Below, one piece after another: positions 1 to 8,586 of a DNA stretch of 41,596 nucleotides (position 1 is its first letter; every line of letters starts with the position of its first letter). The DNA lies in assembly GCF_002911015.1 (NCBI RefSeq), contig NZ_KZ626914.1, positions 1-41,596 on the forward strand. Reading direction: 5' to 3'. The notes under the pieces were generated by a model. The model saw only the letters and a program-made list of their open reading frames with translations. It was not told where the DNA came from and did no database searches. The position numbers and the translations under genes were made by a program. Origin of the DNA: Streptomyces populi (GTDB taxonomy: Bacteria; Actinomycetota; Actinomycetes; Streptomycetales; Streptomycetaceae).

Positions 1-1
1 C

Positions 2-2866
2 TGGAGCGGCGGCGGGATCCCCGGTGGGGGAGTGGACCGGAGGAAGGGCGGCGACCGGCGCAGGAACGCCGGCCGGGACCGGAGCGGTGCCTGGAGCGGC
101 GAGGGTGCCGGGGGCGGCGACGGCGGCGACGGTGGCAGGACCAGGTCCGACGACGGGGACCGGGCCGGGGACGGCGGTTGGAGCGCCGGCCGGGTCTGGA
201 GCGACGACCGGAACGGGAGCGGCGGCCGCGACGGGAGCGATGGGAGCGGCGGCCGCGACGGGAGCGATGGCCGGGACGGCGGTGCCGACCAGGGCGGAAA
301 CGTCGGTCGGGGCGGGAACGTCGGTCCCGACGGTGACGGCGGGGCGGAGGAGCCGGCGGACGGCGCCGCCCGCGGTGGACAGGAGATCGCCTCCCCGCCC
401 CGGCCTGCCCAACTTCCGCCGCCCCCGGCCCACTTCACCGGACGCGAGGACGTCCGCGACCGACTGTTCCAGCTCCTGGACCCGGAACGCTCCGTGCGCC
501 TCCCGCGCCCGGAGGAAGAGGCGTACCCGGACGCCGACGCCGACGGCCGGGCATCCGCACATGCGTCCGCCGGTGCGTCCGGAGACGGGCCCGGTGGCGC
601 GACGACCGCCGGGGAGCCCGAGGGGGCGCGGAGGGACGCGCGCGGCCGGTCCTCCGCCGGGGACTTCGCCACCGGGATGCCCCGCGTCGCGGTGATCAGC
701 GGAATGGCGGGCGTCGGCAAGAGCGCGCTCGCGCTGCATGTGGCGCACGGGCTGAGGGAACGATTCACCGACGGCCAGCTGTACATCAACCTGCACGGCG
801 CCACCCCTGGCATGACCCCGCTCACCGCCGGTCAGGCGCTCGCCGCGCTCCTGCGCGACCTGGGGACCGAACCCCGCCGCATCCCCGAACACCCCGACGC
901 GGCGGCGGCGTTGCTCCGGTCGATGCTCGCGCCCACCCGCACCCTCATGGTGCTGGACGACGCGGCGCACGCCGCCCAGGTCCGGCCGCTGCTGCCGGCC
1001 GGCGCGGGCTGCGCGGTGATCGTGACGAGCCGCTCGCCGCTCACCGTCCTGGACGGAGCCGACCGTTTCCCGCTCGCGCCGCTGACGGACGAGGACAGCG
1101 CGGCCCTGCTCCGCGCGGTCTCCGGCCGCCGGGACGGACTCGACGGCGGTCACCCCCTGGTCGAACTCACCGGCCGGCTACCGCTCGCCCTTCGGGTCGT
1201 CGCGGCCCGCCTCGCTGCCCGCCGCGCCCTGACCCCCGATGTTCTCGCCGGTCAACTGGCCGCAACGGAAGGGCGGTTGCACCATCTGGAGTACGACGAC
1301 CTGAGCGTGCGCCGCTCGCTGGCCGTCGCGCACGACGCGCTGCGCGCCTCCGAGCGCGAGGCCGACCGGGACGCGGCGCTCGCCCTGTGCCGTATCGGCG
1401 CGCTCGACCTGCCCGCCTACGGAGCCGCCCTCGTCGCCCACCTCACCGGCACCGACGAACGCCGCGCCGAGGCCGCGCTCGACCGCCTCGTCGACGTCGC
1501 CCTCCTGGAGGAGACCGCCTACGGGCGGTACGCGCCGCACGACCTCGTGCGGGATTTCGCCCGGGAGATCGCGGGCGCGGCGGAGTGCGTCCTCGCGACG
1601 GCGGGCACGGGCGCCGGTGCGGCCGCCGGGTACGCCGGGGCCGTCCCCGTGGGCGAGGCTGCTCCCGTGGGTGAGACCGTCGCTGTCCTCGGTGGTGCCG
1701 GTCCGGTCCTTCCGGGAGGTGTCGGCGGTGCCGTGCCTCCCGGTCGTGACGCGGCCGTCGCCGAGCGGGCCCTGCGCTGGTACGCCGGTGTCGCGGCCCG
1801 CTCCCTGGAGGCGATCCTCGAACCCGGTCTCGACAAGGAGGACCGCATCAGGCCGACCACCTCGCAGCCGGCCGGGCACGCGGCGGACGCGGCGGCCACG
1901 CCCCCGTTCCGTTCCGGGCGGGAGGCCTTCGCCTGGGGCGACACGGAACTGGCGAACGTCGTCGCGCTGGCGGAGCGGTACGCGCACAGCTCGCCGTACT
2001 TTCCCCTGCTGGCCCGCATGCTCAACCCGTACGTCCAGCGCAGTGGCCGCGTGGCCGAGTTGGAGGTCCTCCAGCGGGCCGCGCTCACGGCGGCGCGGCT
2101 GCTCGGCGACGAGGCCGCGGAGGCGTACGCGCTCGGCGACCTCGGAGGCCTGCACTTCATGACGGGCCGGGTGGGTGAGGCCCTCACCCTGAACGACGAG
2201 GCGCTCGCGATCTGGCGCCGCCTCGGGGCGCGTTCCTGTCTGCGGCGGGCCCTGAACAACCGGGGCATGCTCCTCGAATCCCTCGGCCGTCATGCCGAGT
2301 CCAGTGAGGCGCTGCTCCAGAGCCTGGAGTTCTCGCGGGAGTTGGGCGACCCGCACATGGAGGCCATCACCTACAGCCACCTCGGCAACCTGTACGAGCA
2401 CACCGACCCGCGGGCCGCCATCGATCACCACAAGCGCAGTCTCGCCATCGGTGACGCCGTGCAGGACGTGATCATCCGGCACTCCGCGCACTGCAACATC
2501 GGCTACGCCCATCTCACGCTCGGCGAACCGGCCGCCGCCGTACCGCACTTCGAGGAGAGCCTGCGCATCCTGGGCGGCCACGGCGACTGGCACGGCGAGT
2601 CACAGACCAGGCTGGGCCTGGTGCGGGCCCTGCGCGGTGTCGGCCACTGGGAACGGGCCGCGCGCGAGTGCGATCTGCTGCGGTGCCGCGCCGACCGTCG
2701 CGCCGACCGCTACACCGGAGGCCTGGCCCGTCATCAGAGCGGCCTGCTGCTGCGGGAACGCGGCGACGTCGAAGCGGCCCACCGGGAGTGGGCGTCGGCG
2801 CTGGAGGCCCTGGAGGAGACGGACAGCCCGGTGGTGGGCGAACTGCGGAAGCTGCTGACACGGTGA
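2..2866 (+). CDS. AfsR/SARP-like NB-ARC + TPR regulator, 5' truncated
   Basis: The reading frame is open from the first bases of the window, so the gene probably starts upstream. A GTG at 32 is only a nominal start. The first ~130 visible codons encode a Gly/Asp/Arg-rich low-complexity linker. A Pro-rich stretch ending in HFTGRE follows, which is the usual entry to the NB-ARC domain of AfsR-type regulators. The P-loop GMAGVGKS lies near residue 224 counted from 32, followed by a Walker B-like LMVLDDA, a TSR sensor motif and GRLPLALRV (GLPL motif). The C-terminal ~300 residues are tetratricopeptide repeats (for example ALGDLGGLHFMTGRVGEAL). By analogy with AfsR and the large SARPs, a winged-helix and BTAD domain may precede the window, but this is inferred. 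Such STAND ATPases act as nucleotide-switched transcription activators. It converges on the polymerase gene. Confidence 0.82.
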   Translation, partial: WSGGGIPGGGVDRRKGGDRRRNAGRDRSGAWSGEGAGGGDGGDGGRTRSDDGDRAGDGGWSAGRVWSDDRNGSGGRDGSDGSGGRDGSDGRDGGADQGGNVGRGGNVGPDGDGGAEEPADGAARGGQEIASPPRPAQLPPPPAHFTGREDVRDRLFQLLDPERSVRLPRPEEEAYPDADADGRASAHASAGASGDGPGGATTAGEPEGARRDARGRSSAGDFATGMPRVAVISGMAGVGKSALALHVAHGLRERFTDGQLYINLHGATPGMTPLTAGQALAALLRDLGTEPRRIPEHPDAAAALLRSMLAPTRTLMVLDDAAHAAQVRPLLPAGAGCAVIVTSRSPLTVLDGADRFPLAPLTDEDSAALLRAVSGRRDGLDGGHPLVELTGRLPLALRVVAARLAARRALTPDVLAGQLAATEGRLHHLEYDDLSVRRSLAVAHDALRASEREADRDAALALCRIGALDLPAYGAALVAHLTGTDERRAEAALDRLVDVALLEETAYGRYAPHDLVRDFAREIAGAAECVLATAGTGAGAAAGYAGAVPVGEAAPVGETVAVLGGAGPVLPGGVGGAVPPGRDAAVAERALRWYAGVAARSLEAILEPGLDKEDRIRPTTSQPAGHAADAAATPPFRSGREAFAWGDTELANVVALAERYAHSSPYFPLLARMLNPYVQRSGRVAELEVLQRAALTAARLLGDEAAEAYALGDLGGLHFMTGRVGEALTLNDEALAIWRRLGARSCLRRALNNRGMLLESLGRHAESSEALLQSLEFSRELGDPHMEAITYSHLGNLYEHTDPRAAIDHHKRSLAIGDAVQDVIIRHSAHCNIGYAHLTLGEPAAAVPHFEESLRILGGHGDWHGESQTRLGLVRALRGVGHWERAARECDLLRCRADRRADRYTGGLARHQSGLLLRERGDVEAAHREWASALEALEETDSPVVGELRKLLTR

Positions 2867-3178
2867 TCGCCGGGGCGGCGAACCGGGAAGGCCGCCGGGG
2901 CGATGGGCCGCTGGTGACGGGCGGAGCGGGAATCTGCCGGCGTGGCGAACGCCGGGGACGGCGAACCGGGAACACCGCCGGGGCGATGGGCCGCCGGGAG
3001 CAGCGAGCTGCGGAAGCTGCCGGGGGCGGGCGAACCGCGGAAGCTGCCGGGGGCGGGCGAACCGCGGAAGCCGCGGTGCGACGGGTCGCCTGGTGCCGGG
3101 CGGGCAGCGGAAGCCGTCAGCGTGGCGGACTGACCGGTGACGGGCGGAGGCCAAGGCCGCTTCGGCCCGGGGAGCACC
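2867..3178. other. Convergent intergenic region with GC-rich repeats
   Basis: No gene is supported in these 312 bases between two convergent genes. The region contains a ~30-bp phrase beginning GGCGAACCGGGAA near 2875 that recurs near 2970, and a 27-bp tandem unit starting CGGAAGCTGCC at 3011-3037 and 3038-3064 with a partial third copy. Open frames across it are low-complexity shadows of the repeat. Confidence 0.6.
3011..3073. repeat. 27-bp tandem repeat, 2.3 copies
   Basis: The unit starting CGGAAGCTGCCGGGGGCGGG is exactly duplicated (3011-3037, 3038-3064) and begins a third time (CGGAAGCCG). It lies in the convergent gap downstream of the NB-ARC/TPR gene. It is probably slippage-generated, and no function is evident. 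Confidence 0.8.
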
Positions 3179-4867
3179 TCATTTGGCGTCCGCGTAGCAC
3201 CGTACGACCGCCGTCGTGAAGGGGAAGCGCACCGGTGTCCGCCCGAAGGTGAGGCGGCCCGCGAGTTCGGCCGCGTCGCGGATGGCGGCCACCACGGTGT
3301 CGGCCTCCTCGGCGGGGCAGTGCACGATCACCTCGTCGTGCTGGAAGAAGACCAGCTCGGCGGCGAGGTCGGAGCAGGTGCGGCGCAGTGCCGCCAGCAT
3401 CAGCAGGGCCCAGTCGGCGGCACTGCCCTGGACGACGAAGTTGCGGGCGAACCGGCCGCGGGCGCGGGAGTCGGAGGACGAGTGGCCCGGCACCCAGCCC
3501 TGGTCGGCGGCGTCGGCGGGGTCGTCCTGCGGGATGCCCGCCTCCTCCCCGCCGCCCTCGCCCGCCCCGGCCGCCGGAGGGCAGGTCCGCCCCAGCCAGG
3601 TCCGCACGAGACGCCCCTCCTCTCCCGCGCGGGCCGCGTCGTCGACATAGGCCACCGCCTTGGGGAAACGGCGGCGGAGCAGGGCGAGGTTCTTCAGTCC
3701 GTCGCCGGACGTCTGGCCGTAGACGGCGCCGAGCACGGCGAGCTTGGCCTGCGCCCGGTCGCCGGAGAAGGCCTGGTCCGACACCGACTGGTAGAGGTCG
3801 CTCTCCCGGCCCGCGACCTCCATGAGACCGGGATCGCGGGAGACGGCCGCGAGGACGCGCGGTTCCATCTGGGAGGCGTCGGCGACGACCAGCCGCCAGC
3901 CGGGGTCGGCGACGACGGCGCGCCGAATCACCTTGGGGATCTGGAGCGCGCCACCGCCGTTCGTCACCCAGCGTCCGGTGACGGTCCCGCCCGGCAGGTA
4001 CTCGGGCCGGAACCGCCCGTCACGCACCCAGTCCTGGAGCCAGGACCAGCCGTGGGCGACCCAGATGCGGTACAGCTTCTTGTACTCGAGCAGCGGTTTC
4101 ACGGCCGGGTGGTCGATCGACTCGATCTCCCACCGCCGGGTGGACCTGACCTTGATCCCGGCCTGCGCGAACGCCTTGACGACGTCGGCCGGCAGGTCGG
4201 GTCTGACCCGCCGCCCGAACGCGGCGGACACCTCCTCGGTGAGCTCGGCCAGGCGCCGGGGCTCACCGCCCCCGGCGTACCGCTCGCCGAGCAGTTCGTG
4301 CAGCACGTCCCGGTGGACGTCCGCGCTCCACGGCAGCCCCGCCCGGTTCATCTCGGCGGCGACCAGCATCCCCGCGGACTCGGCGGCCGTCAGCAGCCGC
4401 ATCCGTTCCGGGTGCGCGGTCGCGTCATGGCGGCGTTGCTGGTCGGCGTAGACCGTGAGGAGATCCGTCAGCGGCACGTGCACCGGGCGGGGTTCGAAGA
4501 GGGAGGACTGCGAACCGGGCTCGGCGGCACGCTGCGGCGGGTCCGGCGGCACGGGGCCGCCGCGCAGTCTCGCCAGCGCGGCGGCCGCCGACCGGGGCTC
4601 GCCGAGCCGCCCCTCGTGTCCGAGCAACAGGGTCTCGGCGGCCTCCATGTCGTAGCACCGCTCCACTCGCACCCCCGTGGCGAGCAGTCTCGGATAGACA
4701 TCGGCCGTCGACCGCCACACCCACCGGCTCACGTCCGGCCGGGTCCGTACGGCCTCCGCGAGGTCCGCCTCCCGGCGGACCCCTCCCGTGGGCAGCCCGT
4801 CCGGGCCGAGGGCGGCGATCTCCACGCCACCGTCCTCGGCCGGAGCGAGAGCCCAGCGCCCGGTCAT
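3179..4867 (-). CDS. Bifunctional 3'-5' exonuclease/DNA polymerase (family A, actinobacterial short form)
   Basis: A 562-residue protein. The C-terminal half carries the family-A polymerase palm/finger motifs: motif A as DASQMEPR (about residue 329), the motif B helix around KLAVLGAVYGQTSG, and motif C as QHDE (about residue 508). The N-terminal ~170 residues are where the 3'-5' exonuclease-like fold lies in this family. It is much shorter than PolA (~900 residues) and has no 5' nuclease domain. This matches the separate polymerase found alongside PolA in Streptomyces, which probably works in repair or gap filling. The start is the ATG opening MTGRWALAP. The frame stays open upstream to 5347 but overlaps the next gene there. 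No strong Shine-Dalgarno is visible. Motif A has Pro after Glu (MEPR) where PolA usually has IELR. Confidence 0.88.
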   Translation of the reverse strand: MTGRWALAPAEDGGVEIAALGPDGLPTGGVRREADLAEAVRTRPDVSRWVWRSTADVYPRLLATGVRVERCYDMEAAETLLLGHEGRLGEPRSAAAALARLRGGPVPPDPPQRAAEPGSQSSLFEPRPVHVPLTDLLTVYADQQRRHDATAHPERMRLLTAAESAGMLVAAEMNRAGLPWSADVHRDVLHELLGERYAGGGEPRRLAELTEEVSAAFGRRVRPDLPADVVKAFAQAGIKVRSTRRWEIESIDHPAVKPLLEYKKLYRIWVAHGWSWLQDWVRDGRFRPEYLPGGTVTGRWVTNGGGALQIPKVIRRAVVADPGWRLVVADASQMEPRVLAAVSRDPGLMEVAGRESDLYQSVSDQAFSGDRAQAKLAVLGAVYGQTSGDGLKNLALLRRRFPKAVAYVDDAARAGEEGRLVRTWLGRTCPPAAGAGEGGGEEAGIPQDDPADAADQGWVPGHSSSDSRARGRFARNFVVQGSAADWALLMLAALRRTCSDLAAELVFFQHDEVIVHCPAEEADTVVAAIRDAAELAGRLTFGRTPVRFPFTTAVVRCYADAK

Positions 4868-4912
4868 GATTCCGAGTCTCGCAGGGGGGTCTGACAATGC
4901 CCTCCGGCGGCG

Positions 4913-4937
4913 CGTCCGGCGGCCGCGCCGCCGGACG
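4913..4937. terminator. Hairpin terminator of the HTH-Clp_N gene
   Basis: A perfect 11-bp stem (CGTCCGGCGGC / GCCGCCGGACG) with a CGC loop lies just after the stop of the minus-strand gene ending at 4945 and before the polymerase start. No U-tract follows, as is common for Streptomyces terminators. Confidence 0.65.
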
Positions 4938-4944
4938 GGGACTC

Positions 4945-5682
4945 CTACGCCTGCTTCTCCGCCTTCTCGTTCACGAGTTCCGTGATCATGCGCGCGATGT
5001 GGCCCTCGGCCGCCGCCTTGTCGACGCCCGCGCCGCTGAGGACGCCCTCGCCGTTCTCGAACTCCAGCAGGGCGAGCAGGATGTGCTCGGTGCCGACGTA
5101 GTTGTGGCCGAGCCGGAGGGCCTCGCGGAAGGTGAGTTCCAGGACCTTCTTGGCGGCCGGTCCGTACGGGACCAGTTCGGGGACCTCGTCGGCGGCCGGC
5201 GGGAGCGCGGCGACGGCCGCCTCGCGGACGGTGTCCAGGGAGACCCCCTGCGCGGTGACGGCCCGCGCGCCGATCGAGTCGGGCTCGCCGAGCAGGCCGA
5301 GGACGAGGTGCTCGGGCAGCCCCTCGGTCCCGCCCAGTGCCTTGCACTGTTCGTGCGCGACCATGACGGCCTTCCGGGCCCGCTCGGTGTAACGGCCGAA
5401 CCCCTGGCTCGGGTCGAGGTCCGCCTCCGCCTTCGGCACGAACCGCTTCTGCGCGGCCTGCCGGGTGACGCCCATGCTCCTGCCGATGTCCGTCCAGGAC
5501 GCTCCCGAACGCCGGGCCTGGTCCACGAAGTGTCCGATCAGGTGGTCGGCCACGTCACCCAGGTGGTCCGCCGCGATCACCGCGTCCTGGAGCTGGTCGA
5601 GCGCGTCGCTGTGGGTCTTCTTGATCGCCTCGATGAGGTCGTCGAGACGCACGGATGCCTTGCCGGGGGAGTTCGTCGTCAT
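4945..5682 (-). CDS. HTH + Clp_N (double Clp repeat) regulatory protein without AAA+ domain
   Basis: A 245-residue protein. Residues ~1-85 are helical and contain a helix-turn-helix (SGASWTDIGRSMGVTRQAAQKRF, of which WTDIGRSMGVTRQAAQKR is the core). Residues ~95-240 hold two Clp_N repeats like the substrate-receiving N-domain of ClpC/ClpA; the second contains the hallmark GTEHILLALL. No AAA+ ATPase module is present, so it cannot unfold proteins itself. The likely role is a DNA-binding protein that borrows the Clp adaptor or substrate pocket as a sensor; this is inference. Two identical 19-bp palindromes overlap its promoter, suggesting autoregulation. The ATG at 5682 lies exactly where transcription should start, so the mRNA is probably leaderless. 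Similar HTH-Clp_N proteins are annotated in actinobacteria as 'Clp protease N-terminal domain protein', with no function I know of. Confidence 0.85.
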   Translation of the reverse strand: MTTNSPGKASVRLDDLIEAIKKTHSDALDQLQDAVIAADHLGDVADHLIGHFVDQARRSGASWTDIGRSMGVTRQAAQKRFVPKAEADLDPSQGFGRYTERARKAVMVAHEQCKALGGTEGLPEHLVLGLLGEPDSIGARAVTAQGVSLDTVREAAVAALPPAADEVPELVPYGPAAKKVLELTFREALRLGHNYVGTEHILLALLEFENGEGVLSGAGVDKAAAEGHIARMITELVNEKAEKQA

Positions 5683-5683
5683 G

Positions 5684-5730
5684 TGTCAACGGTAGGTTGA
5701 CAGTCCAAGGGTGTCAACCCGGAGTTGACA
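5684..5730 (-). promoter_or_regulatory. Twin TGTCAAC-N5-GTTGACA operators over a leaderless promoter
   Basis: Two perfect inverted repeats TGTCAAC-N5-GTTGACA lie at 5684-5702 and 5712-5730 with centres 28 bp apart. On the minus strand they supply TTGACA (5717-5712) and, after 17 bp, TACCGT (5694-5689), a good sigma70-type promoter. Seven bases after the -10 box comes the ATG at 5682. One palindrome covers the -10 element and the other the -35 element, the arrangement expected for an autorepressor. Confidence 0.8.
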
Positions 5731-5994
5731 GTCGGCGCTCGTCGTCGTGCGGGGCGTCGGCGGGGCGCCCGGCATCCTTGAGGCGAGGGCGAGGGCGAGG
5801 GCGAGGGCGAGGGCGAGGGCGGGCCCGTGGTCCGGCCCGAGGGCGAGGGCGGCAGGGCGGTAGGGCGAGGGCGGCAGGGTGTCCGGCGTCCCGGATCCGG
5901 AGGGCGGGGCACTGTCCACAGGGTGTGGACGGGGCGAGGGCTTCCGCACCGGCCGCGCGCCGGCCCTCCGGTCCGCCCGTGACACGATCGGGGG
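5731..5994. other. Intergenic region with hexanucleotide repeat and a GTCCACA palindrome
   Basis: No gene is seen. A GCGAGG hexamer is repeated six times (5783-5818), followed by degenerate copies. A perfect 7-3-7 palindrome, GTCCACA GGG TGTGGAC, lies at 5914-5930. Its two halves, read as CTGTCCACA and CCGTCCACA, fit the relaxed Streptomyces DnaA-box form YYGTCCACA. Confidence 0.6.
5783..5818. repeat. Hexanucleotide microsatellite (GCGAGG)x6
   Basis: Six uninterrupted GCGAGG units, followed by imperfect copies to about 5880. It is non-coding and probably prone to slippage. Confidence 0.9.
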
Positions 5995-7122
5995 ATGAGT
6001 ACGTCCAGCACCGTGGAGCGCGCCTTCGCGGCCGCCCTCTACTCCGACTCCGACACGGCCCTCGACACCGGAGCCTCCCTGCTCGCCGCCGACCCGGCCT
6101 CCGACGCCGAACTCGCGCGGCGCGGCGAGGAGTTCGTCGCGGCGGCCTGGCGGCGCGGCTGGCAGCCCGCCGATGTCGTACGGATCGCGCGCCGCGACCT
6201 GGAGGACGTGCACGTACGCCTGCTGATCTCGTCGATCCTCGACGAGCACAAGGGCGACCGCGCGTCCCGGGGCGCGCGCTGGGCCGCCCAGCTCGACGAA
6301 CTGGAGGCGGAACCCCACGACCTGCGGGCCGACCGCTTCTCACGCGCCACCGCGGCCCTGGAGCTCTGCCGCCTGCTCCTGCGCCTGCCCTCCATCGAGC
6401 CGCTGGACCCGCCCGCGGCGCCGGTCACGGCCGTCGCCCCGCAGGAGACGCGCATGCTCACCCGCATCCGCGCCCTGCTCGCGAAGGCGGAGGCGACCGG
6501 GTTCCCGGAGGAGGCGGAGGCGCTCAGCGCCAAGGCCCAGGAGCTGATGGCGCGGCACAGCATCGACGAGGCGCTGCTCGCGGCCCGGAGTCGTGCGAAG
6601 GACGCGCCCGGCGCCTGCCGCATCGGTGTCGAGCCGCCGTACGAGACGGCCAAGGCGGTGCTCCTGGACGCGGTCGCGGGGGCGAACCGCTGCCGGGCCG
6701 TGTGGAACGAGGCCCTCTGCTTCTCGACCGTCGTCGGCTTCGAACCCGACCTGGAAGCGGTCGAACTGCTCTACACCTCGCTCCTCGTGCAGGCCACGGC
6801 GGCGATGGCGAAGGCGGAGGCGGCGCAGCGGGCGGGCGGGCGCAAGCGCACGAAGACCTTCCGGCAGTCGTTCCTGGCCGCGTACGCGCACCGGATCGGC
6901 GATCGGCTCGCGTCGGTCGCCGAGGGCCAGGTGAGAGCCACGGAAGGAGAGCTGCTGCCGGTTCTGGCGGCCCGTGACGTGGCGGTCGCGGACCACCTGG
7001 ACCGGATGTTCCCGGAAACGGTGACGACCCGGATGCGCGGGATCACCGACGAGGCCGGATGGCACGAGGGCGCCGCGGCGGCGGACCGGGCGCAGGTCCG
7101 GGGCGGGCGCCCTCTTCCCTAG
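5995..7122 (+). CDS. DUF2786 domain-containing protein
   Basis: A 375-residue cytosolic protein with no signal peptide or membrane segment. The recognisable DUF2786 segment lies near residues 158-200 (TRIRALLAKAEATGFPEEAE ... KAQELMARHSIDEALL). A SprT-like metal motif is not apparent. The C-terminal half is an uncharacterised helical region typical of actinobacterial DUF2786 proteins. The ATG at 5995 is preceded by GGGGG at short spacing. It is monocistronic by context: it diverges from the HTH-Clp_N gene and converges on a lipoprotein gene. The function is unknown; some relatives occur in mobile-element contexts, but nothing here indicates transfer. Confidence 0.8.
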   Translation: MSTSSTVERAFAAALYSDSDTALDTGASLLAADPASDAELARRGEEFVAAAWRRGWQPADVVRIARRDLEDVHVRLLISSILDEHKGDRASRGARWAAQLDELEAEPHDLRADRFSRATAALELCRLLLRLPSIEPLDPPAAPVTAVAPQETRMLTRIRALLAKAEATGFPEEAEALSAKAQELMARHSIDEALLAARSRAKDAPGACRIGVEPPYETAKAVLLDAVAGANRCRAVWNEALCFSTVVGFEPDLEAVELLYTSLLVQATAAMAKAEAAQRAGGRKRTKTFRQSFLAAYAHRIGDRLASVAEGQVRATEGELLPVLAARDVAVADHLDRMFPETVTTRMRGITDEAGWHEGAAAADRAQVRGGRPLP

Positions 7123-7123
7123 G

Positions 7124-7190
7124 GCCGCGGTCGCCGCCTGAGCGCCCGCTCCGGCGGGGCCGGGGGTCCCGGCTCCCGCGGGACCGCGGC
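7124..7190. terminator. Convergent hairpin region
   Basis: GCCGCGGTC (7124-7132) is complementary to GACCGCGGC (7182-7190), enclosing a smaller GC-rich hairpin (CCGGGGGTCCCGG). It lies between the stops of two convergent genes, so it could terminate both. Confidence 0.45.
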
Positions 7191-7195
7191 GCTCG

Positions 7196-7750
7196 TCAGT
7201 CGCCCGCGTGCTGGAACGGCGTCACGGAGACGTTCGGCTCGCTCGCCGATCCCTTGCCCGCGACCGGACCGTACGACCAGGGGAAGCTCTGCGCGGTGTC
7301 GGCGCCGGGCAGGGCGATCTTCAGCGTCTTCACGGCGAGGGTCTTCGCGTCGCCCTCCGCGCCCCGTACGTAGGTGATGGTGAAGGACGCGGTGTCGCCC
7401 TCGGCGAGGGTCAGCTCCTCCGGCGCCGCGGACTCGTCCGCCGGGATCTTCGCGGAGGTGCCGCCCGCCTCCACGGAGAGTCCGGGGAAGCCCTTCAGGG
7501 TGCACCGGTCGCCCTTGTTGGTGAGGGTGACCGGGATGTTGCCCGTGTCCCCGGCGGCCGTGGCGGCGTTCGCGGGGCCGACCTGGAACCCGGTGTCACC
7601 GATCGCACAGGCCGCGACGGCGGCCTTCTTCGCCGAGCCGGCCGTGTCACCGGATTTCCCGGGACTGCCGGAGTCGCCGGAGCCGCCGTCGCAGGAGGTC
7701 AGGGCGAGGGCCGCCGCGAGGACGGTGACGGCGATGGGCAGAGCGCGCAT
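7196..7750 (-). CDS. DUF4232-like lipoprotein
   Basis: A 184-residue exported lipoprotein. MRALPIAVTVLAAALALTSC is a short signal peptide ending in a lipobox (LTSC), with the lipidated Cys near residue 20. A Gly/Ser-rich tether follows, then a beta-rich domain resembling DUF4232 (GNIPVTLTNKGDRCTLKGFP; paired Cys, late PWSYGPV). The start was chosen at 7750 because AGGGGA lies about 6 bases upstream; the frame extends to 7795 without a ribosome site. The function is unknown. It is a cell-surface protein and stands alone between a convergent gene and another lipoprotein gene transcribed the same way. Confidence 0.82.
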   Translation of the reverse strand: MRALPIAVTVLAAALALTSCDGGSGDSGSPGKSGDTAGSAKKAAVAACAIGDTGFQVGPANAATAAGDTGNIPVTLTNKGDRCTLKGFPGLSVEAGGTSAKIPADESAAPEELTLAEGDTASFTITYVRGAEGDAKTLAVKTLKIALPGADTAQSFPWSYGPVAGKGSASEPNVSVTPFQHAGD

Positions 7751-7899
7751 GGGTTCCCCTGGGAGTCGTGACGATGTGCATGGATCATCACGCACACCGG
7801 TCCACCGGGGTCGCGCGCCCCTGGCCGTTCACCCGCACGGGGCCGATATCGCCTGATATTGTCCGCAGCCCCTCCCGTCCTGTCGCAGGATTGCTCCAG

Positions 7900-7932
7900 C
7901 ACTGCTGGAGCACTGCTGGAGCGCTGCCGGAG
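7900..7932. repeat. 11-bp tandem repeat x3 in lipoprotein-gene spacer
   Basis: CACTGCTGGAG occurs at 7900-7910 and 7911-7921 and, with two changes, at 7922-7932. A reverse copy CTCCAG at 7894 can pair with it to form hairpins. It lies between two lipoprotein genes; the 11-bp period places the copies on one face of the helix. Confidence 0.7.
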
Positions 7933-7974
7933 CAGAGACGGAGCGGACCGCGCGATCTCGCGGGGGCGTGCCGC

Positions 7975-8481
7975 TCAGGAGCCCAGGCTCGCCGTGGGCA
8001 GCCCCGTGGGCAGCTTCCCGCCCTCGCTCTTGGTGTACGTCTCCTTGCCGAGGCCACCCTCCCAGGTGATCTTCAGCGTCGTACCGCTGACGGAGTCGAC
8101 CATGCCGACGGCGCGCTTCTTGCTGCCGTCCGTGCAGACGAGCCGGATCATCTGCATGCCCGCCTCGTCGGAGGAGGTGCCGCTGCACACGGTGCCGCCC
8201 GTCGCGAAGAGGCCCGCCTGCTTGCCGTTGACCATGAGCACCACGGCCTTGCCGCCCGCGGTGGTGAGCCAGCTGCCCTGGAGCTTGCCGCCCGCCGCGG
8301 ACGTGGCGCCGGAGCCGCCGCCCGTGCCGGCGCCGTCCGTGGCGGACGCGCTCGGGCTCGCCGACGGGTCGCCGGAGTCGTCGCTCCCGCTGCTACAGCC
8401 GGTCAGCACGAGCGCGGCCGCCAGTCCGGCGGTCGCGGCCGCTGTGCGCGCGTGGCGGGACGGGAAGGTCGCCGTGGTCAC
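7975..8481 (-). CDS. Small putative lipoprotein
   Basis: A 168-residue protein from the GTG at 8481, which has GGGGG about 6-7 bases upstream; the frame runs up to 8532 without a better site. The N-terminal signal ends in a lipobox LVLTGC, followed by a long Ser/Gly/Ala-rich spacer (~45 residues). The compact C-terminal domain has two Cys residues (TVCSG, RLVCTD) and a GGKLQGSWLTTAGGKAVVLM start. I do not recognise the family. It is probably anchored to the outer face of the membrane and has the same orientation as the DUF4232 lipoprotein gene downstream. Confidence 0.75.
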   Translation of the reverse strand: MTTATFPSRHARTAAATAGLAAALVLTGCSSGSDDSGDPSASPSASATDGAGTGGGSGATSAAGGKLQGSWLTTAGGKAVVLMVNGKQAGLFATGGTVCSGTSSDEAGMQMIRLVCTDGSKKRAVGMVDSVSGTTLKITWEGGLGKETYTKSEGGKLPTGLPTASLGS

Positions 8482-8586
8482 TGAAGCCCCCAAGGGTGGG
8501 ATGGATGCGGGTCGCCCGAACGATCGCAGCAAGCTATCAGGAGGGCCGCGGGACCCCTCGCGGGAATCCGGCGTGCGGTCGTTCGC

